Shown here one piece after another: positions 13,054 to 26,900 of a stretch of 64,000 bases of DNA; within the stretch, counting starts at the first letter, position 1, and each line of letters opens with the position of its first letter. The notes below the pieces were generated by a model. It was not told where the DNA came from. It ran no database searches and worked only from the letters and a program-made list of their open reading frames with translations. Source of the DNA: Timema cristinae. Its lineage: Eukaryota > Arthropoda > Insecta > Phasmatodea > Timematidae. A program made the translations under genes and the position numbers. The stretch covers positions 33,825,604 to 33,889,603 of the forward strand of contig JBCFYV010000001.1 in NCBI GenBank assembly GCA_039000515.1, given 5' to 3'.

Positions 13054-13427
13054 TTAGGCTGGGATGGAAAGAAACGCTTGTAAAAGTAAAGATTTTTTGC
13101 ACATTTATTACCAAAACTTCTTTTTAACAAAATAAAATTGCTTCTGCCAAAAAAATGTTCTTCACATAATGATCTCAACATTTCTTTAATATTTTACATG
13201 AAAATAATGGAATTTGAATAAAAACTTTAAAGCTAAGATAAAATGTCCCGGTTGAATTCCCAGATGTCTGTAAAAAATATTTTGGCCTTGTTAATATTAT
13301 GTGTATCAAATTAAACTAAACATATCTACCGAAGAAAAGTTTTACTTATTTTAGACACAAATGTTTTTCGCTATAAAAGTTGTAATAATATTAACCTTAA
13401 CTCGAGTTCAAATTTATCCCACCTTAA
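13054..13427. mobile_element. TTAA-type MITE, copy 2 (diverged)
   Basis: TTAGGCTGGGAT on the left and ATCCCACCTTAA on the right; inner TTCTTCACATAATGATCTCA arm. Confidence 0.7.
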
Positions 13428-13475
13428 TCTAGTAAAACTACTTCTTTTATAATGTTTCCTTTTTGTGCTTGTAGG

Positions 13476-13854
13476 TTAGGGTGGGATTTTAAGGGACCGT
13501 TTTTTATAACCAAACCTTTCTTTGGTCAAAATAAAATTAACCAAACAACTCTACAGTAGAAACTTAAAATTTAATTTTCTTAGCATGGTAATATCAACCT
13601 TTGTTAAATATCTGTCAAGAGTGTCCTGGAATGTAATAAAAACTTTTTCCCCTCATTTAAAAAGTTTATGATTTAATGCTGCTATGCTCAAGACAGATAT
13701 TCAACAACTGTTGATATCACCATGTGAAGAAAATTATACTATATATTTCTACTGAAGAAATATTTGACTTATTTTGGCAAAAAAAAAACAACAAATTTTG
13801 ATATAACTGCAAAATTACTCCCCTTAACTCGCGTCCCCTACACAACCACCTTAA
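13476..13854. mobile_element. TTAA-type MITE, copy 3
   Basis: TTAGGGTGGGATTTTAAGGG on the left and CCCCTTAACTCGCGTCCCC on the right; centre ATTCAACAACTGTTGATATC. Only about 50 bp from copy 2. Confidence 0.8.
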
Positions 13855-14089
13855 CTGATAAGTTTGTTTATAAAAGTAATAAAGAGCAGCCGGCACCACT
13901 GGGCACGCAGGCAGAGGTGCTGGGAAGGTCTTCGGGGTTTCAAATTCCTGTCAAGTGTTATTAAAGGTTGTTTTCACTATATTATTTCCCACTATACTTC
14001 CACGCAAATGCTAATACATTTCCTCTATATTTTAATTTCCTATACCTTAGCTCATTAGTGTAATTGATTGCAGATAACACGCATCGTAG

Positions 14090-14298
14090 TAGATTATTAT
14101 CGATGATGGGGATATCAAGGTACGAATCTTGTTCGGGTGTACTGAGGGTGGTTTTTCCAAATTGGTTTCCCACTCTCCATCCATGCCAATACGGGTACAC
14201 TTCCTATAAATATAACTTTAGCTATCCCTAAAACTATTGAGAGTAATTAGTATATATGCGTATAACCCGAAAGGATAGCAAGACGTGGTTCTAAAAGA
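14090..14298 (+). mobile_element. SINE family C, 5' part eroded
   Basis: GATGATGGGGATATCAAGG, GTGTACTGAGGGTGG, then the tail ATAACCCGAAAGGATAGCA. The hairpin loop here is GAAA. Confidence 0.75.
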
Positions 14299-14349
14299 AA
14301 TGTGGATACCACGGATGGGTAGTAAGATACAGTGAATAATAATAATATT

Positions 14350-14593
14350 TAGCACCGCGTCTTACTACCCATTCGGGTTTTACGCTTTTAGTACTAATTA
14401 CGTTAATGGATTTAGGAATTGGGAAGGTTGAATTAGAGGAAGTGAACCCGCATTTGCGTGGAGGGAGAGTGGAAAGCCATTTTGGAATAACCAGCCCCAG
14501 TTCACCCGACTGAGATTCGAACCTCGATCCCCCGTCCTCAACAGTCGAGCTCAACACGACAAGCGCGTTAGCTAACTACGCCACCGAGGCAAG
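14350..14593 (-). mobile_element. SINE family B, full length
   Basis: Same head and tail as the copy at 8.5 kb; 12-bp duplication TACAGTGAATAA at 14338-14349 and 14594-14605. It lies just beyond the 3' end of the THEG-like gene. Confidence 0.92.
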
Positions 14594-14728
14594 TACAGTG
14601 AATAAAATCAACAAAAAAAACTTAATTACAAGCTAGAAGAAACTGTTATGTCACTCCGTAATAATCGTTTACTTTTCATTATAAATATTTTGTTTCAAAC
14701 ACAGTACAATACAAAATCGACAACTAAT

Positions 14729-14734
14729 TTTAAT
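14729..14734 (-). promoter_or_regulatory. Candidate polyadenylation signal of THEG-like gene
   Basis: ATTAAA on the minus strand, about 115 bp after the stop codon. It is a common variant signal, but the region is AT-rich, so chance is possible. Confidence 0.3.
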
Positions 14735-14847
14735 TTATGTTTACAAATATTACAGCTTAATTACTTATATCTTTTATGGGAGTTTTCATAAGAGCATCCT
14801 TTCATCTAATTTTCTTGTGATCTTATAACTCAGATTTTGTCTTGATT

Positions 14848-15029
14848 TCAAAGTATTATCTTCTTGTTTTGTCTTCTTTTGAGAGGTGTAGCAAGTTCTT
14901 TTGTGCGAGCGCTCGGTTTGTGTTTCAACGCCAACGGACTGACGCTAAAGGCGTCCTCTTTCGTGGCTTCCTCGCGTCCTTCTTTCTCCCGTTGGATGTG
15001 TTTGGCTAACACATCGGTTCTAGGAGTAG
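14848..15029 (-). CDS. THEG-like exon 7 (terminal)
   Basis: The acceptor is GGTGTTGTTTCAG. The two-base start completes the codon left by exon 6. 59 codons then TGA at 14848-14850. It encodes [20 protein letters not shown], then [20 protein letters not shown] and [12 protein letters not shown]. The [14 protein letters not shown] segment is the clearest THEG-type repeat in the gene. The plus-strand open frame over this exon is its shadow. Confidence 0.78.
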
Positions 15030-16261
15030 CTGAAACAACACCAAGACAAGATGGCGAGAGAATCTACAGTCCAACTTTCATAATCTCACTGGTTAAAAAA
15101 AAAAAACAGGTTCAAGCTTTATTACCTACTTATTAAGTTAAGCAAATCGTTGTAGTGAAGACGAGCTATCAAGGGTGTTAGAATTGTTATCAGACACTTT
15201 GTATTCCCTTTAAATAAATACAATATGACATTTCAAGTTCTATAAAATATTGGGTATTTTAATAGACCTATTTTTTAGTCCAAAATTTAGCATTCTGTTG
15301 GTAAAATAAATACGTTTCAAAAATTAAACAAAACATTTATAGGGCCATTAAGATCTACAAGTAAAAAATTATACACGTTGTAGGAGGTCACAATATAAGT
15401 ATTTCCATGTGATGAACTTGGGTCAGCGATGCTAAATGGTGGCGCTAAGAGACGTCAAAGGGGTCGTCCATAAACCACGTAACGCTTCGATGGGGGGGGG
15501 GGGGGAGATCCCTAATATTAACATGCTGTTATATGGGGGGAGGGTGGGGTATATCAAAGTGTTACGTACCACAGATATTATACTCAAATTCTAATTTTCA
15601 AAAATGATACTATTGTTCATGTTTTCACCTTTGATAAACATACTCATAGATAACTTCCGAATATCTGTGGCGTTGAAAATGCAAGTCTAGCACTTACTTT
15701 TTGTCTCTTAATATTTCGAATGCTCTTAGGTGTTATTGTCTGTCCGAGACTACGAACGCCAAGCGAATTCGAAAACACATATTTTCATGCGCATGACAGT
15801 GACATGTTTATATTCACCACAGTTGTTTAAATTTGTCCAATCTACTGACCCCCTCACGTGTTTTTAGTTGGATAAAAGCTGTCAGTCGAAGAGGCCATAA
15901 TTTATAAGTATGGTTGATTTAGGGTATAATTTAGATTCCTAATGCACATTCTTTTACATAGGCCGTGAATAATCGCTTGCGTTTCTACAAAAACAAAAAT
16001 AGTTTATTCAAAAAATAGGAGACGTATTCATTGATTGCGTATAAAAATCGATATCCAGAAAAAAAAAACCAGCGAAAGAGTCTTAAAATGATATAGGGAA
16101 ATGGAAATAAGCAAAAGTACATAATTTATCTCAAGGTAAGTGTTATTTCTTCGTACCAGCAGCATGTTATGAAAAGTAAAGCTTCAAGCTTCAACTATAA
16201 TTAATTATTTTCAAAAATTAGGTGAATTAAAACCTATAACTTTTCCCCTCTGATAAATCTA

Positions 16262-16306
<45 letters not shown>

Positions 16307-19300
16307 ACTATTATACACCCGCTATGGTGGTCGCATTGTTTAAATTGTCATTCTCTCAGTAGACTAGACGGCCGATGTTGGGAAGGTGGGATTCGATTAA
16401 CAATCAGATCTACTGAGGATTGCTTTTTCTAAATGGTTTCCCGCTCTCCCTCTATGCAAATGCTGACAGATTTTCTTTAAAATTCTACCTTTTTAGTATA
16501 CATTTTGTAGGGTGGTATAGTCAAATTGTAGTTATTCTAGTTATTTTTTATTATATTTATCTAATGAGTAGAAATGAGGAAGGAAGAATTTTAAAAGTAA
16601 TCTACCCTCATTAAAGTGGAGAGATAATATAAAACCATTTACGAAAAGCCACTGTGAATACACCCGAGAGGTATTCAAACCCCGATATCCATTTCAATGG
16701 TCATCTAGTCTTTTTCGAGAGTGAAGCCAGGATCCAGGATCGATGTTGGAACTAAACATGAGTCTAGGTATTGATAGGTTAACAAAAGTATAGTTGTAGA
16801 TTAATCCAAAATATAATTTATAAATGTTGTATGCCTAGAATTGTTTGGATAGCTCTCTATATGATGATAATATGACTATCAAAAAAGTACACAATATTAG
16901 TAAAGATGTCTTCCTCCAGCGTCAAGAATCGTATGTGGACACTTTAACATCATCATGTAGCGCTACTACAGAAAAGGGCCATCCTACTGAGCACATAGAA
17001 CTTACTCTGATCACAAACCTGACATCCATAACATAAATATATAAGAGATTTCTCCTCATGAACCTGAGGAATTAGAGCTTGACGTCTTTATATCTGTATA
17101 AATAATAATAATCTCTGAAATAATTTATAATCAGGGTTTAAAATGGATTTTAAGAAGTATTAAATCTGAATCCCTCCTTTAGTATCGCAAAACAAAACTA
17201 CATTCATTCTTGGTGAGAAAAGTTACGTAACACAGGTTGGGGGGGGGGGGGTGGAGTCTAAATGTTTACATGTTGTTACATTGGTGGGAGGGGGGGAAGG
17301 GGGGCTAAAAAGGTAATAAAAAAAGGGTTACGTGGTTTATGACGACCCCAAAGGGTGCGCTGTTTCCACGCAAACCAACATAAAGTCCGTTCACCGTAGG
17401 AATTGATTTCTGAAAGGCCTTTTTCCCTGCCATAAATCTATTATATAGTAGGATATTGGTAGGAAAAAAGACCTTTCAGAGAGTAATTCCTACCGTGAAT
17501 GGAGTTTTACGCATCCCCCTAACCTCTCCTTATCCTGACACACGCGATGATGTCAACGTAGCAGAGAGGCAGTAAACTATTGGCTGGTTGTCAACACGGA
17601 GGGATACTACACTTTCCATGATTGGTAAGTTACTTGACCACCAGGTGCATACAGCGCCAACCCTAGGCTCATTACGTGAAAATTAGTCGTCATACCAGAG
17701 CGGAAATTTGCCAATTTTCTTTCTTGTCCAAGTCTCGAGGTTTGTAGCTATAAATCACCAACCAACGTAAATTATATAATATAATACATTAATTGATTGA
17801 GTTCTAACAAACCCCTTTTTTATGTTACAGTATTGTATTGTTACTAAAAACTAAAAGCATTTACTTCCTGTATTATCATTACCAAATTTACAAATACGAA
17901 GTTGATATACAGTAGGGCCTCATTCGCGGGTAATACGTTCCTAGATCCACCGCGGATAGTATCGAGCAATTAACTAACGTGATATTTATGTAACATACAT
18001 AAATACGGTATAGTTTAATTGATAAATTATTCACAGTAAGACATTACCAACATTAAATAAAGTACATAATAATAACAAGAACTGTACACTACAGTAAACT
18101 TACTAATTTATTCTCCATTCTTTTTGTTGCGACGATCATTAATGATGATGATTATGATGACGATATGATAGTACATTGCCCATGGCTAGGAGATGAAATG
18201 GGGTGATGGTGTAAGTATTGTTACTTATAAACCATTAATTTCTTCTATTAAAAATTAATACAATTGGGCAGAACGGAAACCATATATTGTTCATTGTACC
18301 ATGAATTAAAAAAGATTTAAAATTGCTTCTTTAACTCTTTCATATTTATCTACTTATTTATTTCCCCGACGGTCCCAACTGTAGACCACAGTTTGAGAAC
18401 CACTGCTCAAATACTTACGACCCCTTTTGTCAGTTTTTGGTGGAGTTTCCGGGAGATGCAACGGTCTTGCTTGAGACAATTCTTTCACCCTATCCGTGGC
18501 CTCGTATTCAAGGGCTTGTTTACGTACCTGTTGGACAAGTTTCCATACTGAGTATTTGAATCACATCACAACCCCAGCGAGGGAATGTCGCATTCGTTTT
18601 GAGTTGTTATAAAGTACAATAGAAACATATTCACGTACGGATTGTAATAAAAAACTATGACATATTTTTAAAGATGGGACGATCGAATCCTCGAATCCCT
18701 CGAGTCGTATGGTATTCGAGAGTTGAGGATCTTAAAAAAAAATATCTTGAATTCAAATACTAAGGCCTTGATTGAACTCAAAATGCAATTTTTCAGCACA
18801 AATTTTCGTGTAGTTAGAAAAAAAATGGCAATTTAGCTTCATTTATGTAAAAGTAAAAGAACAGAATCACTTTTTTTTATAAATTTATTATTATTTTATT
18901 TATGTAAATATTTTTAATATAGCCTACTTTTCAATTTTTTTGGCGAATTAAAAGTTTAATTTTGAAGATTTGTGGATTTGAATTTGGACTCGAGATTCGA
19001 AGGAAAATTTGAGATTCGGATTCAAGAAATATAGGATTCAACCCATCTCTACTGATATTTTGAATCTAAGAGCCCTTTTATCATCACCTATATAATACTC
19101 AAGCACGTTGCCTACCTGTGACGTCACTGCAAGTCGAGATAGGCTTACCTATGTTTATGTATTTACGTTTTATTCGGTTAATTTTTAAAGATATAACATT
19201 TAAACAAAACAATAAATTCTTAAATAATTCTAGATATAATCTTACATAAAATTATAATTTGATATTGAAGTAGTTTTTTAGACATATATATTTTTTAAAT

Positions 19301-21068
19301 CGTCTACAACTCATGTTATTTGGCTTGGCCAGGAAAATAGCCTGTAGGAATCTTCATGCCAAAATGTATATTAATACAAGTCCCTGTAAAGGTGTGTATC
19401 TAGCATAGAAAATAAAAAAGGTAGTTTTGGTATATAAGTAAATGTTGTCCAGGCACCAATAATCATACTAGTGTAGAAGAAAGGAAGTGTTGTCGAAATG
19501 TAGTCTGGAAACCTCGTAGGTATAACTTTATTTTTATTACAGTGGCGTCTCAGTGTGATAGTGCTTAAAGGGATTAATTTGGGAGTGTATGCAACCGTAG
19601 TTAAGGGCAATGTTTTTGCAGATTTTATGACAACACCTTTTTATTTTGGCTGAAATGAATAAAATATTTATCCAGCACTAACATAGTTTAATTTTCTTCA
19701 CATGGCGATATCAACAGTTCTTGAATTTCTGTCAAGAGCATAGTTGCATTAGATGATAAACGTTTTAATAAAGAGAAAAATTATCATTAAATAACAGGAC
19801 ACCCTTGACATATATTTAAGAACTGTTGAGGGCACCATAAGAAGAAAACAATTAAACTCGTTATTACTGGAGAAATATTTGATTTATTTTGGCCAAAAAT
19901 TTGTTTTGGTATAAAAACTGCAAAAAACTTCTCTTAACTCGCGTTCCCTAGATTTTTACCTTATAAAGCCATGCCCTAATACATCCTCTTTGTTTATCAC
20001 AAGAAGATACTATAAATACAATAAATACTTGGCGATTAGTCCCTAATTCGAGTAAAATAGAAAACTGCTTCAATGGCCGCATGGTATAAAGCGATACTTT
20101 CACAGTAGACTAGATTACCGATGACGGGATCATAGAGGTTCGAATCTCAGTAGGGTGTATTGAGGGTGGTTTTTCTAAAATGGTTTCCCGCACTTCCTCT
20201 AAATATTACCTTCCTAATTCTTAAAATTAATATTAGCACCGCGTCTTACTACCCGTTCGGGTTATACGCTTTTAAGTACTAATTACGCTAATAAATTAGG
20301 AATTGGGAAGGTTTAATTAGAGGAAGTGAACCCGCATTTGCGTGGAGGGAGAGTGGAAAACCATTTAGGAAAAACCACCCCAGTTCACCCGACCAAGATT
20401 CGAACCTCGATCTCCCCGTCCTCGGCGGTCGAGCTCAACATGACTAGCGCGTTAGACAACTACGCCACCGAGGCGGGTAATTCTTAAAATCATTAGCGTA
20501 ATTAGTACATAAGCGTATAGCCAGAACAGGTAGAAGGACATGGTGCTTAAACAAAATTAAAACAGGATGAATCAATTCTTAGGAGACGTACCGGAAGTAT
20601 CTGGCTGGATCGACCTCCCTCTTCAATCTTCTAGGTAGTGGTGCGGCCAAATCTGTCATGTACTCATCCAACTGATCAATTGTTTTTGTCTTTTGTAAGG
20701 GCAGCTAGAAAAAACAAACTAAATTTTAAGTATTAAGAATCGTAAATATAACTACAGTTAAGATTTGGACGTCATCCAATCCCTTATTCGACCGAACTGT
20801 TTGTTATTCGTATGTTCGTGTGCTGGTAGATTGGTTGAGTACCGGTACTAGATCATAACTTCGGCCCTAGGTTTACCCGTATCATTGTACACGTGGACAA
20901 AGGTGTCACTCTTGTCTTTTTTCAGTTTTGGTTTGGTGGTTAGTATTAGATTTCTTGATGAATTATTTATATCTTATTATAACATTTGTCTACCCCACAC
21001 AAATGCGAGTAAGTTTTTTCCAAATAATTTTGTTCGAATACCTATCCCATTAGTTTATAAATACGTGG

Positions 21069-21099
<31 letters not shown>

Positions 21100-23903
21100 A
21101 ATCGTTAAACGTGGTGTAAAAATTTAAAATTACTGGTGTGTATTTTGTGATTTTGCAGACTTATTTGAGAAAAAAGTCTATACATTTGTTGGAATAGGGG
21201 ACGGCCAGACTGGGTGGGCGACTAAAATATAAAATAGAACACATTGGTTCAATCATCCTACCATTACACATTAGCGTAAGTGCGTATAACCCGAACGGGT
21301 AGTAAGACGCGGTGCTAAATAATAATATAATAATATAAAAAAAATAATATAATATAATATGTGTAATGAGAAGTGGCCAGACTGGAGCGAGTGACTGAGC
21401 GGCGTTCTTGACCCAGTACAGTCTAGTTTACAGGCGCTAGGCAATATTATTGTATGTTGGTTCATTGAGTCCTGGAAAACTTCTCAAGTTGACCTTTTTA
21501 TTACTATCGATAGGTTTAGCACACTTACTACTAACGGCCTAAATTAATTGGTAAGATTAATAAACAATACTTCTGTGTGTTTATGTATGTATGTATATAT
21601 AAAAAACTGATATGTTAAAATACTTCAATATTATTATCAAAGTAGGCTTTTACAAATAAGAATCACCATTAGCTTAGAGAGATGACGAGAAAGCCACAAT
21701 AATAAATCACTTGTCAAAAACCACCTTAAGTTCACTGAGCCAAGATTCGAACCTTTGCCTCCTCATCAACAACTTTTAAGAGTTATCTGCTAATCACGCG
21801 CTCACCCGCCCACTTGTCAGACTTGAGACTTATGTTGGGGTGGAAGGGGATATGAGAAAAGGTCGGTGATTTTGCAGTTTGTATAGAAAAACAATTGTTG
21901 GCAAAAATTAAACAAAATATTACTCCAGTAGAAACATAGAGTTTAATGTTCTTCACATGATGTTATCAGTAGTTGTTTAATATCCATCATGGGCATAACG
22001 GCATTAGATGAGAGAAACTTTTTAAATTAAGAAGAAAAGTTGTTATTAAATTCCAGGACACCCTCGGCAGATATTAAACAACTGTTGATATCAACATGTC
22101 AATAAAATTAAACTCTGTTTCTACTGGAGAATTGTTTGATTTATTTTTACCAAAAAAGTGTTTTACTATAAAAACTGCAAACACACCTGCCTTTTCACCG
22201 TAAGCACTTGACACTGCACTTATTGTTAACAGAGAATTCTATTTTTTTTCTACCCACTTTCTTAACAAGTGAAGACAAAATTATACTCAAACTTGATTCG
22301 AAACAGGCTCTTTAAACACTTTTGACCTTATCATTGATCAAATATCTGTTTTCTTAGCTCTGTAAAATTAGTATTTTCTTTCTTCCTTTCTACAAACTTA
22401 AATTATAGACTTCACAAAACATTATCTTATTCAGCGACCTACTACACGCCTGTATAGTAGCATTTAATAGCACTAATTGAGTAGGGAGACCACTCTCTGT
22501 AGTCTAGTTATCAGAGTTCATGGCTACAGATCCAGAAACCCCGGCGTATCAAGATTTTCTGTAAAGTGATGGGTTCTGGAACGGATTCAATTCATCCTCG
22601 TGAGGACAAATAAGGAACTACTTGTTTGGAAAATAACGGCTCTGGTCTAGAAAACTGAGATCAGTGGCTGTATGGTTCATTGTGCTGACCACATGACACC
22701 CTCCGTAAAGGCTGCATTATCTTTGCCAACATAAGGCAAACACTTGGTCGGTATGGCTCGATTGTAAGCCGACACCACGAATTTTTAAAAATAGAGTAGG
22801 GTTAAGGAAGGCAGAATTTCTAGGGAATGTATCCACATTTTCGTGGTGGGAGAGTGAGAAGCCCTTTTTGGGAAGTTGCCTCGTTACACCCCACTGGAAT
22901 TTAAACCCCGACTTTCTTGTAGTGGTAAATAGCAAGATGAGCTTTAACGTTTAGTCTAATGCAAACCAATGCAGGTGTTTACATAGTTAAGAAAACAAAA
23001 TAATGCCGCTTTTAGTCGGATTTTCATTTGAAAAAAATAAATAAAAAATCTACTAAATGTATCGGGGTAACAATCTGTGTATGTTATGGAGTTGTCAATA
23101 TTGACAGATGAGGTCGATTTTTGATTGATGTAACAACTTTAGCCACCCTGAGTGACTGCATGATCTAAAGCGTCACTCTCGTAATAACTGAATTGATAAT
23201 GACGGGAAGACTGGAGTTCGAATCCCTTTAAGGTTTAGTGAGGATTATTTCCTAAATGTTTTTCCATTCTCTATCCACACAAATGCGGGTACCCTTCCTC
23301 TAAATTCAACCTTAGTTATATCAAGCACATTAACGTAACCATCCTGAACAGTGAACAGGTAGTGTGTCGTAGCTCTAGGACACACTGCCATCTGTTGACT
23401 ATTTTAAGAGATATATTTATTTTTTTATCCCTCTTCCAACCAACTCTTACCGCGGTGGTTTGTTGACCCGAGTACAGGTATTTGTAGCACATATTCCAAT
23501 TTCCATAAGAAGAGCCTTATCTGAACAGTTATGTTAGTTACGTTATCTACTTTCACGTATTCATACGTCAAGTCATGTGATATACAGCTTTAACTTTTGC
23601 TAGATATTATCAAGACCTATAAAAAATTACACTGTCAATATATTAAAATTGTACCAAATTCAGTGATCGAATGGTCTAAGGCGTCACTCTGATTTACCTG
23701 AACTTCTGACGACATGGTGATTGGGGTTCGAAACCTGGTAGGGTCTACTGAGGGTAGTTTTTCTTAAATGGTACCTCACTCTCCTTCCAAACAAATTCCG
23801 GTAAATTACCGCTAAAATTCTTCCTTCCCCAACCCTTCCTCATTAGAGTAATAATTAACATATGTGCGTACAACCTGAGAAGGTAGTAAGTCGCGGGGAT
23901 TAA

Positions 23904-23956
<53 letters not shown>

Positions 23957-26900
23957 TAATAATAAAAAGCTATCAATGTTGGCTGCAAGAAAATTGGGCT
24001 GTATTTGCTAAAAGTGTCATTCCTATGAAAATGAGGCTGTACAAACCCATGCTTACCTCGGGTGGAGGTGGGACCTTTTTGGGTTCCGACCTTTTCTAGG
24101 CCCAGTTCATGTGTCTTTCCCACTCCTCTTCGGTTTTGATAACCTTGGACTGGGGTAGTGGTTTTGGCTGTGGAGGACTTGGGGTAACAGATGAAAAAAA
24201 TAATACCAGTCATTACCAGATCATTCTTTTATTGTTTAGGTTTAGTAAATTATAGTTCACACCTCTTGGATCTTTCACTCTCTTGATCTTTATTTGGCAA
24301 TACTAAAATAGATGCCAAGAAACATTTGTAAATACTTTCTCATATAATCATTGGTGATTAAGAACAAATTAAAAAAAATGTTCTTTATCCTTAAATAACT
24401 ATTTTTCTTACATTTTTAAAAATAATTTTATAACACACTTTTTAGATATACATTTTGAGCAAAATTGTGCATTGTGAATATATCTTAAACTTAAAAAAAT
24501 TAATCAGTAAACTAACCTCAATTGAGCTCTTTTTTTAGAAAAACCAAATCAAATTCACAGCCAATTTGAACAAAATCGTTTAAGTCATCTCTGAATTATT
24601 TAATAACTGTCAAAAATAAGTCATCAGTAAGCTACGCTTGGAATTAATATTTCTCTAAAAAAATATAAGCCTACTGTTTTATTTATCATGTAAAACAATC
24701 CCCAGATAGACTATATATTTTAAACAAAACCAGAGCCATTTTCTAAAATTTTGAATTTCCAAAAATAAGTTTTAAGTGAAATAATCTTAATTTTAGGAAT
24801 ATTTGAGGTAAGACAATATCATATCTTATAAATTTCAATTTTGAAAATCGATCAAGCCATTTAGGTTGTAGCCACAAGTACAGATGGATAGACAGAGTTA
24901 CAGACAAAAATCTAAAACCCAGTTTTTTGAGTGCGGTGAGGGGAGGGTGGGGGGACACAACGTCAAGATCCATCGTAATCTTGAGGTAGAATATTTTTAC
25001 AATTCCAACACTTTTTCTACATGATAAAATAACAATTCAAACAAATATCTCTGAGTAAAATCTTATATAATTTTACACCTCTTAGATTAGTAGAAACAAA
25101 TATATAAATGGCGTTCTGCTCGTCTTCTTGTGTTCAAATGAACTGTTTGTAGCTTTAAATAATATACAAGTGGACTTTTCGAAGATATGATTTTTTTCAG
25201 GAAGTTATCATATGGTGATAGGTGCCTTAAAGATAATCACCCGTTTTAAAATGTAAAAATATAAGGAGTAAATAAGAATTTAAATAAATTAAATTTCATT
25301 ATTTTAACCAACATTGCCACCACTATACGATTACCACAAAGTATAGATTGAAAAAATAAACATTCATTCCGTGTCGAACTCATTTAATTTTCGAAGCCAT
25401 TACGGTCATATACGGGCTGGCCACGAAAGTGAGTGTGTTAGCTGAGGTCCGTTTATGCGCGTAGCAATAACGCTACAATTTGTTTGTGCAGTTAAGGCCG
25501 TATCTATTATTGTTCCCTATTATAGTAATATTGTTAAATATACAGTATTACCATAATCTGAGAAAAGTATCGACCTTATATCCAAAGAGAAATCTTAATC
25601 TCAAACACAAAGAGATATCCTAACCTAAAATCGAAAAGCTATCTAAGCCTTGAATCCAAAAATAAATCTTAGTTTCAAATCCAAAGATAAATTTCAACCT
25701 AAATCTCAAAGAGAATTATTTCATGTGAACAAAACAGGATACTTGTATCTATTTAACGACTAAATTATAAATAATAACAAAAAACATTGAATGCCTAATT
25801 TTAAAACCTTGTTTTAAGTGTTGTTATATGTTCATTTTATACGATTTTGAAAATATGCAGGCAACTTTGATATTAATAAACAGACATTACCGAATCATAT
25901 AGGGTATCAGACAACTACTTAAGATATTAACAATAATTATAATACAAGTTTTTATTTTATTATGATGCTATATTTTCAGTACTACTTCAATAGGTAGCTT
26001 AAATTATACCCATGAGAACAGGAATAAGAGGGTACATTTGTGAGTAAATGTTTTAGATTTAATTTAGAAAGTATTTGTTTAACACAAGGTTGAGAAATCC
26101 CCCCTTTCCTTCAGTATATTCTACCAGTGAAAGAAACCCAACCTTTCTGATTAAAATCCACTAGAGCTATAGTAACCGTAATTATTTTCTGGAACAAAAA
26201 AAAAGAGGGCATGTGGAAGTCGCTCCAGTGACAATAAACTTGAATGCCGATTACGAGAAGATAGCGGTTCGATCCCGGTCAGGTGTACAGAGAATAATTT
26301 TCCTTAATGGTTTCCCACTCTCTCTATTTCCACGCAAATGAGGGTACACTTCCTTTAAATACAAACGTACTCATAACTGATTCACTAGTGTAATCAGTAC
26401 ATAAGCTCATAAGCCAAATGAGTAGTAAGACGCGGTGATAAAAGCAAATAAAAAAGGGCATGTGAAAAAAATGTTAATTTTCTTAAAAGCAAATAAATAC
26501 CATAATTTATTGGGTTTAAGGAGAGGATGAGATGGTCGTATAGGTCAAATAAACTTAAACATATATAAAGAATAACTAAAACAAATATTGTTACAACTTG
26601 CCTACACCAAAATATTCATTGGCAATAAACAATGAATAACACGAGACTTATACAACTATCTATTAAAAAGCGAAGCAGCTCTACTAAGAATTGAAGTACT
26701 GATTTCTAGTATCACCTGTGAGAGAAAAAAAGCTGCCACTTATATCATTTCAGACATACGAGTGTCTTTTCAAATTAATTAAATCCAGACAAATATAATC
26801 TGAAACACTACCGTGTCCTAATCACGTCACCATTTTTTATTCTATTGGCAATATCGGTGGTTAAAAATCCGGATGAGTTTGATTTTGAAAAAAAATAATC

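Noticed and set aside
14864..15136. 90-codon plus-strand open frame
   Set aside because: It overlaps THEG-like exon 7 in antisense; the minus-strand reading has splice sites, matching phase and family repeats.
15460..17349. One 1.9-kb transposon bounded by GGGGTCGTCC and GGACGACCCC-like ends
   Set aside because: The G-run and CATGNTGTTAnAT blocks are in the same orientation at both ends, which fits two separate short MITEs better than one element.
19290..19340. Minus-strand FLAKPN-like motif after CCTACAG, a possible extra THEG-like exon
   Set aside because: It would end in a phase fitting exon 6 but does not fit the phase-2 end of exon 5, and it has no good donor. Too weak to call.
23812..24213. 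133-codon minus-strand open frame with a run of tyrosines
   Set aside because: The tyrosines come from (ATT)n in a SINE tail. The true coding part is the 121-nt THEG-like exon in another frame.
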